A stretch of DNA of 9,482 bases from NCBI GenBank assembly GCA_016840945.1, contig JAEORJ010000108.1, positions 1 to 9,482 on the forward strand. Reading direction: 5' to 3'. This document shows positions 1-6,391 of the stretch, one piece after another (the stretch's first letter is position 1; the number at the start of each line of letters is the position of its first letter). The notes below the pieces were generated by a model that was not told the origin of the DNA, searched no databases, and saw only the letters and a list, made by a program, of their open reading frames with translations. The position numbers were made by a program, and so were the translations under genes. The stretch is from Candidatus Gerdarchaeota archaeon. Its GTDB lineage: Archaea > Asgardarchaeota > Heimdallarchaeia > JABLTI01.

Positions 1-52
1 ATACCGTGCTTTCTTACTTTGGATCTATAACTACTTCTACCAATTGATTTTT

Positions 53-598
53 TTACTCTTCTTTCTTAACACACTCATCAATTTCATTCAGTAGATTTTT
101 TATGTGCTTTTCTTTTTTCTCATCGAATTCTTTCATAACAATGAGTTTATTCTGAAACCTCTCAAGAGTCTCGAGTAATTTTGGACGATAGTCATTTTGA
201 AACATTCTAATAACTTCTGCTTGTGCTTCCTCGCCATTAGCATAACTGCAGTTTTTATTTACATAAGGATTTGGGCCAATTTCTTCATCTTTTGTTCTTT
301 TAATTGCTCGTTGGATGCAAACTTCCACAGGAAGATCTAAAAAGACAATAATTTCAGCTCGATTAAATCGTGCTTTATGTGTTGAAGCATAAGCTGCTCC
401 ATCGATGATCCATTTCTCTTTTCTTAGAATTTCTTGGTGTTTTTCAGTGAATTCATCTTCTGGTGTTCGCACCCATCCTTCTTTCCAAAGCAATTTGTCC
501 AAATGATAGACTGGTAAACCTAGTTTTTCTCCAAGCATAACCGCTAAAGTTGATTTTCCCGAAGCGGCATTTCCAATAATCGTTATTCTGTTCACCAT
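53..598 (-). CDS. FlaR/adenylate-kinase-like P-loop NTPase
   Basis: A 181-residue soluble P-loop protein of the nucleoside/adenylate-kinase superfamily. It most resembles the group annotated as 'DNA topology modulation protein FlaR'. Residues 9-17 form a Walker A loop (GNAASGKST). The family signature follows at about 31-42 (YHLDKLLWKEGW), then WIIDG at 63-67, then a strand ending FLDLP near 86-90, which would carry the Walker B-like acid. A basic lid-like segment (QRAIKRTKDE) comes after that. The length is typical of the family. The likely activity is phosphoryl transfer to a small nucleotide-like substrate, but the substrate is not known for this family and the 'topology' name is historical. 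The ATG at 598 starts just before the P-loop, as expected. The gene follows the membrane-protein gene by 18 bases and is probably cotranscribed with it; the ribosome site is weak. Fold assignment is firm, function is not. Confidence 0.85.
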   Translation of the reverse strand: MVNRITIIGNAASGKSTLAVMLGEKLGLPVYHLDKLLWKEGWVRTPEDEFTEKHQEILRKEKWIIDGAAYASTHKARFNRAEIIVFLDLPVEVCIQRAIKRTKDEEIGPNPYVNKNCSYANGEEAQAEVIRMFQNDYRPKLLETLERFQNKLIVMKEFDEKKEKHIKNLLNEIDECVKKEE

Positions 599-616
599 TT
601 TTATCCACTTCTAAAA

Positions 617-1489
617 TTATTCTTCAACAATCGAAGTAGATTCTTTTTTCCATTTAATATATTGTGAATAGTTTGTATTAAACGCCCCTACTACTTCTAT
701 ATAAGCAAACATCATTATGAGACCAATTATTATATAGAAGCTTTTGTAAATTTTCGTTGGTATGATTACTTCTTGCATTGGATCATTTATATCAATCATT
801 TCCACTAGCATCCAGATTGCAAAGGCAAGCCAAATAAGCATTATTGCTAATACAATGAATACCATAAACATTGAATTTTTTTTCTCTGCGTCTTCTTTTT
901 TTCCTTTCTTAAAGAATAGTCTAATTTTGTTTAAAGCGATGACATTAAATACAACATCTATTAGTGGTATTATCGCCAGTGTAGTTACAATAATAGCATA
1001 TATAGGAACACTTGCAGGAATTCCACCTGACTCTAAATCCCAATATAGTAGTGAATTTGGATAGAAGTATTCTTCAATTATCTTTAGAATAACTGCTAGT
1101 ATTAATTTTAATGCTACAGCAAAAACCAAGAAACAATACACCTGATGAAATGTTTGTTGTAATTTTTTATGCTCCTTCCCTTCATCTATTATCGTCCCCC
1201 CAGCAATCAATATTATTCCAATAAAGGAAGATCCGACCAATATGATGGAAACTGTAATGTTAATAGCTAATTGCCAACCACTTAGATTTGCATAGTTAAC
1301 AAAGTTAAGCTCAGCAGGTAAAAGATATTTCAATATATTGTAATTAATTAAACCAACTATTGAATACAAATCCCAACTTATAACTAAAACAGATATTCCT
1401 TTTACTATTTCAGGAACGATTGCTCTTTTTTTAACTGTAAACATTTCTTTATCAGCATTTATCTCGAGTTGAGGTTCCTCTTCTATCAT
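617..1489 (-). CDS. Six-helix membrane protein of unknown function
   Basis: I do not recognise a family. The 290-residue protein has a short charged N-terminus (residues 1-25, rich in Glu and Lys) and about six hydrophobic segments, near residues 27-48, 73-98, 116-138, 160-187, 207-232 and 250-272. Lysine-rich loops lie between helices 2 and 3 (GKEHKK) and between helices 4 and 5 (KKGKKEDAEKK). Lysine-rich loops usually face the cytoplasm, and the tail after helix 6 is also Lys/Glu-rich. No catalytic or transport motif is apparent. The start is an ATG with a GAGAGGT ribosome site at 1499-1505 (minus), nine bases upstream. It is the first gene of a likely operon with the P-loop kinase-like gene 18 bases downstream, and it diverges from the RING-protein gene. 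Confidence 0.8.
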   Translation of the reverse strand: MIEEEPQLEINADKEMFTVKKRAIVPEIVKGISVLVISWDLYSIVGLINYNILKYLLPAELNFVNYANLSGWQLAINITVSIILVGSSFIGIILIAGGTIIDEGKEHKKLQQTFHQVYCFLVFAVALKLILAVILKIIEEYFYPNSLLYWDLESGGIPASVPIYAIIVTTLAIIPLIDVVFNVIALNKIRLFFKKGKKEDAEKKNSMFMVFIVLAIMLIWLAFAIWMLVEMIDINDPMQEVIIPTKIYKSFYIIIGLIMMFAYIEVVGAFNTNYSQYIKWKKESTSIVEE

Positions 1490-1498
1490 TTATTTTAA

Positions 1499-1505
1499 AC
1501 CTCTC
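1499..1505 (-). promoter_or_regulatory. Ribosome-binding site of the six-helix membrane protein
   Basis: Read on the minus strand this is GAGAGGT, complementary to the conserved 3' end of archaeal 16S rRNA, nine bases before the ATG at 1489. It supports that start and implies a leadered transcript. Confidence 0.55.
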
Positions 1506-1580
1506 AATAGATATACTATCTATACAGTATTATTATTTATTTTTTTGTCATCAACAATAAGTATAATTCCTTTAAGAAAG

Positions 1581-1590
1581 CTTTAAGTAA
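1581..1590 (+). promoter_or_regulatory. Candidate TATA box for the RING-protein gene
   Basis: The sequence CTTTAAGTAA is preceded by the A-rich GAAAG, which resembles a BRE plus TATA element. A start about 25 bases downstream would fall near 1611-1614, immediately before GGTGA. An alternative TATA-like site, GTATAATT at 1561-1568, would give a leader of about 30 bases. The choice bears on how translation of this gene begins. Confidence 0.35.
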
Positions 1591-1612
1591 TATTTTGTGA
1601 GCTTTTCTTTTT

Positions 1613-1617
1613 GGTGA
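1613..1617 (+). promoter_or_regulatory. GGTGA ribosome site upstream of an ATT codon
   Basis: GGTGA is the same Shine-Dalgarno core used by the neighbouring gene that starts at 3807. Here it is followed by six bases (CTAACT) and then ATT at 1624, which opens the coding frame of the RING protein. The spacing is good for initiation. No ATG, GTG or TTG exists in that frame between the TGA stop at 1615-1617 and the ATG at 1723. Confidence 0.45.
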
Positions 1618-1623
1618 CTAACT

Positions 1624-2550
1624 ATTCCTTCTAAAGTTGAAACCTTAACATCAGCTATTATTAACCTAAAGCAGAGTGACAATTATCAAAACCGCTCTGA
1701 TGCTTGTAAGGTATTAAAGCAAATGGGATTTCACAAGGAGGAAGTAATCAAAATAGCACCTAAAATCATTCGATCTTCCAGGGATATTTACACCCGAACA
1801 GCTATCTATGAAGCGTTAAACTCCTATTATGGTCTTTTCACTGCAGGCAGTGTAAATGAAACCATTCCTTCTAAATGTTTAGCCAAATTAGATGATGAAC
1901 CTTCTGAATATAATCGAATGTTAATGTATAACATCATGGCTCATAAATTACATAGAAATCCCAATGAATTAAAATTAATCTTAAAACACCTCCCTCGAGA
2001 GTCAGACTTCTTGCGATTGTATATAATGCTTATTTTACATCATACTACTTTTAGCTTAGCAAATGACGACTTAAAATTAGTCACTCAAGTATTAACTGAA
2101 GCTTCACTTAAGGACCCACTTAAAGAAGCACGCGAGGTTGCCTTTAGAGCCTTAGAAGATTTGAAAGCTAAAGATAGAGATTATGAAAGTATAAAGAGAG
2201 CTGATATTAAAGCTAAAATAGAATCCCTAGAATCTCTTATTCGCAATCATGATTCCGAAGACAAAGAATTAGTGGATGAAATTACGAACACTCAAGCAGC
2301 TCCTTCTGATACCCTTCCTTCACCTTTGAGAGTTCTTCCACCAAAAGCCACTTTTAACGGTTCTTCTGATGATCTTGAAAATGAGATCTGTCAAATTTGC
2401 AAACGTATGATCCTACCTGATCAAAAATGGGTTGAATGCCCTCATTGTCATCGCCGTTATCACGAAAATCATTTTGCGGAATGGCTTAAAATTAAAGGCT
2501 CATGCCCTGTTTGTCGTCGCCGGTTGAAGGAAAGAGGGCTGCTAGCATAG
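1624..2550 (+). CDS. Helical-repeat (HEAT-like) protein with C-terminal RING finger; candidate ubiquitin E3 ligase
   Basis: The C-terminal 60 residues hold a RING-type zinc finger with spacing C-x2-C-x12-C-x2-C-x4-H-x2-H-x10-C-x2-C. It includes the AEWL and CPVCRRRL segments typical of RING domains. The sixth ligand is His where Cys is common. The preceding ~190 residues are amphipathic helices resembling HEAT/ARM-type repeats, followed by a Ser/Pro-rich linker (about 215-240 counted from 1624). Asgard archaea carry ubiquitin, E1, E2 and RING proteins, so an E3-like role is plausible, but no ubiquitin-pathway gene is present here. The first ATG is 1723 (275 residues). I place the start at ATT 1624 (308 residues) because the 33 extra codons read as a helix continuous with the repeat (e.g. 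SDACKVLKQMGF) and a GGTGA site sits six bases upstream. A one-base sequence error after GTG 1614 is the alternative. It diverges from the membrane-protein operon and converges on the longin-like gene. Confidence 0.8.
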   Translation: MPSKVETLTSAIINLKQSDNYQNRSDACKVLKQMGFHKEEVIKIAPKIIRSSRDIYTRTAIYEALNSYYGLFTAGSVNETIPSKCLAKLDDEPSEYNRMLMYNIMAHKLHRNPNELKLILKHLPRESDFLRLYIMLILHHTTFSLANDDLKLVTQVLTEASLKDPLKEAREVAFRALEDLKAKDRDYESIKRADIKAKIESLESLIRNHDSEDKELVDEITNTQAAPSDTLPSPLRVLPPKATFNGSSDDLENEICQICKRMILPDQKWVECPHCHRRYHENHFAEWLKIKGSCPVCRRRLKERGLLA

Positions 2551-2604
2551 TTATCACTATGAAATTTCAATTAGAATTTACCATCAAAAGGCAATCATTT
2601 ATTC

Positions 2605-3807
2605 TTATTTTCGATGACCATTTTTAGTAAATACTTGAACCAATCCTCGAGTCATGCAATAAACAACAAAATCAGACATTCTTTCTAATGGAACATTCTG
2701 TTTATGAGCGATTTCCATGACTGATTTTGTGCCATCGAAATCATTATATGCTTTTCCAAATCCTGGGAAGAATTTCTTTTGCATTTCCCCTTCAAATGAT
2801 TCATACTTCTCTATTGGCAATTGATTCTTTGGCATCAAATCTGAGCTTCGTATCATTACCATAGTTATTTCTTTCATCAAACTGTTTGTTGCTGCTTTAC
2901 TTATTCGTTCATCAATCATTTTCAATAGTGTTATCATAGCAATCTCATTGAGGTTGAGACCAACTTCAGCGATTGATTCGTTTACTATATCCATATCTTG
3001 GACTATCTGAGGTATTTTTGTTAATCCTTGTGGTGTTGGGAAAATAATTGCTGATAAACGTAAATTAGTTGTAGAAACAACTATTGCTTGTTTGCTTTTC
3101 AAACTTACCATGGTGAATTTTTGTTTTGATCGAGGAATGATTATTCCATTTTCATACATATTTTGCACTTTTTGTGCTAAATCGATTGGGTCCATTTTTA
3201 CCGCTTCAAGCCAATCAGGTAAGAAAGCACTATTTAATCGTCCACTTTCAAAATCAACGAGAAGTATTCCATTCCAATTCTCAAACAATTTACTAACATT
3301 GCTAATTTTACTTTGCGCTAAATCTTTGAATGTTGTTCTAGTTTCTTTCTTCTTTCCTATATCTTGATATTCTAAAAGTATTTTATCAATCAAATTGCTG
3401 AAATTTTCAGGATTACCATAAGCAGTTCTTACAGCAAATTTTAACATTTTAACAATTTCATTTTGATAATCGGTTGTTGATACTAAAGCCACTGCTATGT
3501 CTATCAGCTCAATTTCATTTACTTTTCTAGTTGATCTCCCAATGATTAATTCTTCTCCTGTTCTGGTAGTAACTTTATCAATTTGAGCATGGGATATACC
3601 AGTATAAAATTCGCCTAAATGTGCTAAATCTTTCAAAAACTCAAGATACTCGATGGTCTCAGTTGTTAATTTATTGATATGAGCTATTGGCCCAAGAATA
3701 ATATCGAATGTAACCAGAAAAATTGCATCTACACCCATCTCTTTAAGAATAGGTTTGGAAAACGTAGAAATTTCCAAAGGCTGTATAAATTCATCTTCTT
3801 TAGGCAT
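2605..3807 (-). CDS. Longin/roadblock-like multidomain protein with winged-helix-like C-terminus
   Basis: A 400-residue soluble protein of a type I associate with Asgard small-GTPase regulatory proteins; the specific family is not recognised. Residues 26-45 give a strand, a short turn with Gly-Pro and a second strand (DAIFLVTFDIILGPIAHI). This is the pattern that opens longin domains in trafficking proteins. Further strands lie near 86-92 and 98-113, then a long helix to about 150. A second alpha/beta unit spans about 172-262, starting NWNGILLVDFESG, and could be roadblock/profilin-like. The C-terminal 44 residues (357-400: FDGTKSVMEIA ... TRGLVQV) read as a winged helix. No signal peptide or membrane segment is seen. 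Longin and roadblock domains commonly bind or regulate small GTPases, so a role with Rag/Arf/Rab-like GTPases is inferred, not shown. The ATG has a GGTGA site four bases upstream. It converges on the RING gene, 54 bases apart. Confidence 0.7.
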   Translation of the reverse strand: MPKEDEFIQPLEISTFSKPILKEMGVDAIFLVTFDIILGPIAHINKLTTETIEYLEFLKDLAHLGEFYTGISHAQIDKVTTRTGEELIIGRSTRKVNEIELIDIAVALVSTTDYQNEIVKMLKFAVRTAYGNPENFSNLIDKILLEYQDIGKKKETRTTFKDLAQSKISNVSKLFENWNGILLVDFESGRLNSAFLPDWLEAVKMDPIDLAQKVQNMYENGIIIPRSKQKFTMVSLKSKQAIVVSTTNLRLSAIIFPTPQGLTKIPQIVQDMDIVNESIAEVGLNLNEIAMITLLKMIDERISKAATNSLMKEITMVMIRSSDLMPKNQLPIEKYESFEGEMQKKFFPGFGKAYNDFDGTKSVMEIAHKQNVPLERMSDFVVYCMTRGLVQVFTKNGHRK

Positions 3808-3812
3808 TCGTT

Positions 3813-3817
3813 CACCC
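3813..3817 (-). promoter_or_regulatory. GGTGA ribosome site of the longin-like gene
   Basis: The minus strand reads GGGTGAACGA before the ATG at 3807, placing GGTGA five bases upstream. It fixes the start and shows that GGTGA is a working initiation signal in this genome. Confidence 0.6.
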
Positions 3818-3831
3818 TTTAGTGTTCTAAT

Positions 3832-3901
3832 TAAGGGTTATGAGTTCATTTTCTAGCAGATTAATTAAATCAGCACATACATCCAAATGTATTAACCCTT
3901 A
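3832..3901. repeat. Nine-base inverted repeat TAAGGGTTA/TAACCCTTA
   Basis: The arms are at 3832-3840 and 3893-3901 and are perfectly complementary, 52 bases apart. They bracket the candidate TATA box of the longin-like gene, so they could be paired protein-binding sites or the stem of a leader structure. Chance occurrence in AT-rich DNA is possible. Confidence 0.4.
3861..3869 (-). promoter_or_regulatory. Candidate TATA box for the longin-like gene
   Basis: The minus strand reads TTTAATTAA. A start about 25 bases downstream falls near 3839, giving a leader of about 30 bases that contains the GGTGA ribosome site. The box lies between the two arms of the TAAGGGTTA inverted repeat. Confidence 0.4.
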
Positions 3902-3927
3902 TGAAATTTTGAACATTTGGTTTTTTT
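3883..3927 (+). terminator. Terminator-like hairpin followed by T7
   Basis: CCAAATGT (3883-3890) and ACATTTGG (3913-3920) can form an eight-base stem with a 22-base loop, immediately followed by TTTTTTT (3921-3927). The layout is that of an intrinsic terminator on the plus strand. No plus-strand gene precedes it after the RING gene, whose stop is over 1.3 kb upstream, so its purpose is unclear. Confidence 0.3.
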
Positions 3928-4124
3928 GTCGGTTTAATACACCTTGTTCTAGGGGGGTTGTCTTGATTTCAATCAAATTTCCCTTATTTTATCTATATTG
4001 TACCTACTAATGGATTCTATAAAGGTCTTCTGGGAAATCTTTCCGAATGAGTAGTATAATCATTCGCATTTTTTGTCGAGAATTACCTCATATTCTGTTC
4101 ACTAGTATCTCGATATTGCCTTGG

Positions 4125-4132
4125 TTTATATC
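4125..4132 (+). promoter_or_regulatory. TATA box of the 49-residue gene
   Basis: TTTATATC preceded by TTGG is a good archaeal TATA element. Transcription would start about 26 bases on, near 4154, giving a leader of about 25 bases that contains GGAG (4164-4167) ahead of the ATG at 4180. Confidence 0.5.
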
Positions 4133-4179
4133 TCAAGATGCTCATATTATTTCAATAACTGCTGGAGTTATTATTCATC

Positions 4180-4329
4180 ATGCCTATTGAAGTTGAAATT
4201 TGGGCTCAAACATTACACCAAGCTAAAACTGAAGATGAATTTGCTAACCAGCGTATACTAAAAAATCAATCTACTCAATCTCAACAACCGATAAGAAAGA
4301 AATTCAGCATCTTTGAAGATGATGACTGA
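4180..4329 (+). CDS. Small 49-residue protein with acidic tail, unknown function
   Basis: This reading frame runs from ATG 4180 to TGA 4327-4329. I do not recognise the protein. It starts MPIEVEIWAQTLHQAKTEDE, has a polar Gln/Ser/Thr-rich middle, then a basic-to-acidic end (RKKFSIFEDDD). It has no membrane segment, signal peptide or cysteine. Codon use is ordinary and the amino-acid mix looks like a real protein rather than AT-rich noise. It has its own TATA box (4125-4132) and a modest GGAG site 12 bases before the ATG, and its stop lies only 16 bases from the stop of the convergent 560-residue-class gene. A short polar helix ending in a charged peptide would suit a small binding partner of a larger complex, but that is a guess. 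Confidence 0.6.
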   Translation: MPIEVEIWAQTLHQAKTEDEFANQRILKNQSTQSQQPIRKKFSIFEDDD

Positions 4330-4345
4330 AAGTCAATTAACCAAT

Positions 4346-6010
4346 CTATCGATATTTACGCTCTTCCTTTATTCTCGCATAAACAATTTTACAAATATTC
4401 GCATCAATTTCTTCTCTATTTGATTCAGTAACCTCGATCCCTTTATTTTCTAATTCGGTGTTTATATGATTTGTAGCTTCGCTTTCAGTTAACAACAAAC
4501 CTAATTCCAGCGATAATTTCTTGAGAACTTTTGCAGCAGCTAATATTTCTTGTTCGCAATCAAAGAGTTCTTTCAGATACATATCACGAATAATAATCCA
4601 CAAATCCTTTTCAGAAGCACCTTTAATTCTATCTTGAACTTTTTCTTCATTTTTCTCTATTAAGGAAGGCTCCTCATCCATTTCAATTACTTTCTTCTTT
4701 GGTATTTCAAGTGATGCCTGAAGTTCTTCCTCTTCAAGCTGTTTAATTATGTCTTTGCTTCTAATTACCACATCAACTAATATTTCTTCTAATAAACTAA
4801 AGATACGTTCGTTTAAATCTATATTTTGGAATTCTTTACCGCCTGAAGCAGATAAGCGATACATCATTTGATGATCAAAATTCTTCCGTAATTTATCCAT
4901 CTTATCAGGATCAATATCTAATTCAAGTAAAACACGATCTAAAAATTCCTTAGCAAAAATAGTTGGTTTTTGATGCTTCCTTAATGTTGCTTCTTCAGCA
5001 TATTCAATTATTAGCTCTCTAAGATTTTTTCTAATAAAATCCTCTGATTCATTAGCTAACTTTGGTATGGTGATAGATAATTTATCAGTAATCATCCTCT
5101 CTTTTTTCTGTGCTAATGTTTTTGCTGATTCTTTTTTCTCACTAAGAGTCATTTTTTCCATTGTGATATCGATATTTGTTGCTAAATCCAATTTGATATA
5201 TTCCATTATAAGCCTATTTTCCAAGATTATTTCTGAAGCGATTCGCCAACCCATTTTTTTCATATTACCATGACATTGATTGATATTGCTTTTTATTTCT
5301 TCAAACTCATTTATTGCTCGATAAGCCCAACCAGTTTTGTCCAATTCATTGATAATATTACCAACTGAGTCAATATTTGCGCTAAAACGATTGCATAATT
5401 CACTAACAATCACTTCCCCTTTTTCTAATGATTTCCTTTGCATCATACAAATAATCATTTTAACAGCATCAAAATAAGTCGCTCTCTGATGTTCTTTCAT
5501 CCAAGAGAATAGCATTGGTTTTATTATCTCATTAATAATGAATGTTCGTTCCATAATATATAATGCTGAATCTTCAACCTCCCCTTGCAAATCACCAAAT
5601 AATGATCGGTCAATAGTGATTAATTTGGTCATTTTCCTTAGTAATTGTTTAGGAAAATCAGTAATAAGGTGTTTAATCCAAAAACCTTCTCCAATAGAAA
5701 ACTGAACTCTAAATGAATAGATATCTGGTATTTCATAATTAGCGTCAATTAATCGTTGGAGTTCACCTTTGAAGTAATTAGTAGTTAAAATTCTAGGTAA
5801 ATCATATTCAAACTCCAAAACATAAATAACTTTAGCGATTTCAGGTTGAAGGTTATATTGAATGCTAATTTTCTCTACAGTATCATCATGTGTTAGTTCA
5901 GTTCTCTCTAGAAGGTGATCTTGAGCTAATTCTTTTTGATTTTGAAATTCTTCAAAAGCAATTCTAAGCTGTTCATCATTTCCTAATTCCTTGAAATCAC
6001 GCTCAAGCAT
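4346..6010 (-). CDS. Large all-helical soluble protein of unknown function
   Basis: I do not recognise a family. The protein is almost entirely predicted helix and rich in Glu, Lys, Ile and Leu, with no membrane segment, signal peptide, P-loop or cysteine cluster. A winged-helix-like stretch lies near residues 190-235 (IVSELCNRFSANIDSVGNII ... KTGWAYR). Coiled-coil-like segments run near 255-310 (with KKESAKTLAQKKERM) and 415-465 (with KQLEEEEL). The last ~90 residues form a separate helical unit starting SEKDLWIIIRD. A frame extending to TTG 6028 would give 560 residues. I prefer ATG 6010 (554 residues) because GAGGT sits seven bases upstream of it, while nothing suitable precedes the TTG. 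It may be a scaffold or nucleic-acid-associated protein, but this is only inferred from shape. Its neighbours are the convergent 49-residue gene and an upstream two-helix membrane protein on the same strand. Confidence 0.75.
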   Translation of the reverse strand: MLERDFKELGNDEQLRIAFEEFQNQKELAQDHLLERTELTHDDTVEKISIQYNLQPEIAKVIYVLEFEYDLPRILTTNYFKGELQRLIDANYEIPDIYSFRVQFSIGEGFWIKHLITDFPKQLLRKMTKLITIDRSLFGDLQGEVEDSALYIMERTFIINEIIKPMLFSWMKEHQRATYFDAVKMIICMMQRKSLEKGEVIVSELCNRFSANIDSVGNIINELDKTGWAYRAINEFEEIKSNINQCHGNMKKMGWRIASEIILENRLIMEYIKLDLATNIDITMEKMTLSEKKESAKTLAQKKERMITDKLSITIPKLANESEDFIRKNLRELIIEYAEEATLRKHQKPTIFAKEFLDRVLLELDIDPDKMDKLRKNFDHQMMYRLSASGGKEFQNIDLNERIFSLLEEILVDVVIRSKDIIKQLEEEELQASLEIPKKKVIEMDEEPSLIEKNEEKVQDRIKGASEKDLWIIIRDMYLKELFDCEQEILAAAKVLKKLSLELGLLLTESEATNHINTELENKGIEVTESNREEIDANICKIVYARIKEERKYR

Positions 6011-6017
6011 TTGTGTT

Positions 6018-6022
6018 ACCTC
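6018..6022 (-). promoter_or_regulatory. Ribosome site deciding the start of the large helical protein
   Basis: The minus strand reads GAGGT seven bases before ATG 6010. The site lies inside the frame if translation began at TTG 6028, so its presence argues for the internal ATG. Confidence 0.55.
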
Positions 6023-6053
6023 AGCCAATTTACTGATTAAATAGGTTACAAAA

Positions 6054-6062
6054 TAAATTATA
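6054..6062 (-). promoter_or_regulatory. Candidate TATA box for the large helical protein
   Basis: The minus strand reads TATAATTTA. Transcription would begin near 6032, giving a leader of about 20 bases to ATG 6010 that includes the GAGGT site. The AT-rich surroundings make other placements possible. Confidence 0.35.
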
Positions 6063-6112
6063 TGGTAAAATATTATGAGTATAGATTTTAAAACAAGAAT
6101 GGTTACGGCAAA

Positions 6113-6364
6113 TCATTCATTTGGTGGAGTTTCATCTGTAGTAACAGCGGTTTTTTGTTCTTTCTCTTCATGTTTTTTAGAGAAATAAAGTAAAGCGAAG
6201 AACATACCACAACCTACTAAAAACAAACCCAAAACTATCCACATTGATATTTCAAGTAAAGCTAGCACGATGGCTATAATCCACAATACTATTAGAAAGA
6301 CTAACATTAAATCATAGGCTAATGCTAATCCGATATCTTTTGCATCTTGTTTTAGTGAGGTCAT
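6113..6364 (-). CDS. Small two-helix membrane protein
   Basis: An 83-residue protein with a short polar N-terminus (MTSLKQDAKD). Two closely spaced hydrophobic helices lie at about residues 12-37 and 41-62, followed by a highly charged tail (SKKHEEKEQK) ending in Thr/Glu/Pro. The lysines right after the second helix suggest a cytoplasmic C-terminus, and so a hairpin with both ends inside. No family or motif is recognised. The ATG at 6364 has a TATA-like element about 30 bases upstream and almost no leader. It diverges from the plsY-like gene and precedes the large helical gene on the same strand by about 100 bases, which has its own likely promoter. Confidence 0.65.
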   Translation of the reverse strand: MTSLKQDAKDIGLALAYDLMLVFLIVLWIIAIVLALLEISMWIVLGLFLVGCGMFFALLYFSKKHEEKEQKTAVTTDETPPNE

Positions 6365-6391
6365 AGTAAAAATCTCTTAAATGTTTTAATT

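Larger units (their letters stand above)
3808..4179. other. Intergenic region with overlapping inverted repeats and a T7 run
   Basis: This stretch separates the starts of the longin-like gene (minus) and the 49-residue gene (plus). I see no convincing gene in it. It holds the longin-like gene's ribosome site and a candidate TATA box, an inverted pair TAAGGGTTA/TAACCCTTA (3832-3840 and 3893-3901), and an interleaved pair CCAAATGT/ACATTTGG (3883-3890 and 3913-3920) directly followed by seven T. It also contains a G6 run (3952-3957), a short dyad TTGATT-TC-AATCAA (3963-3976), and a TATA box for the 49-residue gene near its right end. Confidence 0.6.

Noticed and set aside
1..52. Left edge of the window, downstream of the P-loop gene
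   Set aside because: Nothing recognisable is present: no coding frame that can be judged, no hairpin and no clear promoter.
762..1064. 100-codon plus-strand frame opposite the membrane-protein gene
   Set aside because: It is antisense to a hydrophobic gene with better support, has low-complexity Ile/Ser-rich composition, and has no promoter or ribosome site.
1597..1617. GTG 1597 in frame with the RING protein, separated from it by TGA 1615-1617, suggesting stop-codon readthrough or selenocysteine
   Set aside because: The six codons before the TGA (VSFSFW) are not protein-like, no SECIS-type structure is apparent, and the TGA is part of a good GGTGA ribosome site.
3951..3976. G6 run and the short dyad TTGATT-TC-AATCAA
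   Set aside because: No partner structure, promoter element or repeated copy is evident. A six-base-arm dyad is expected by chance in AT-rich DNA.
4047..4190. Plus-strand frame of 47 codons starting MSSIIIRIF, overlapping the start of the 49-residue gene
   Set aside because: The composition is rich in Ile, Phe and His, as expected of translated AT-rich noncoding DNA. There is no ribosome site, and it overlaps the better-supported gene and that gene's TATA box.
4314..4332. ATGATGA followed by CTGA, resembling box C and box D of a C/D guide RNA
   Set aside because: The two boxes nearly abut, leaving no room for a guide, and they lie in the coding end of the 49-residue gene.
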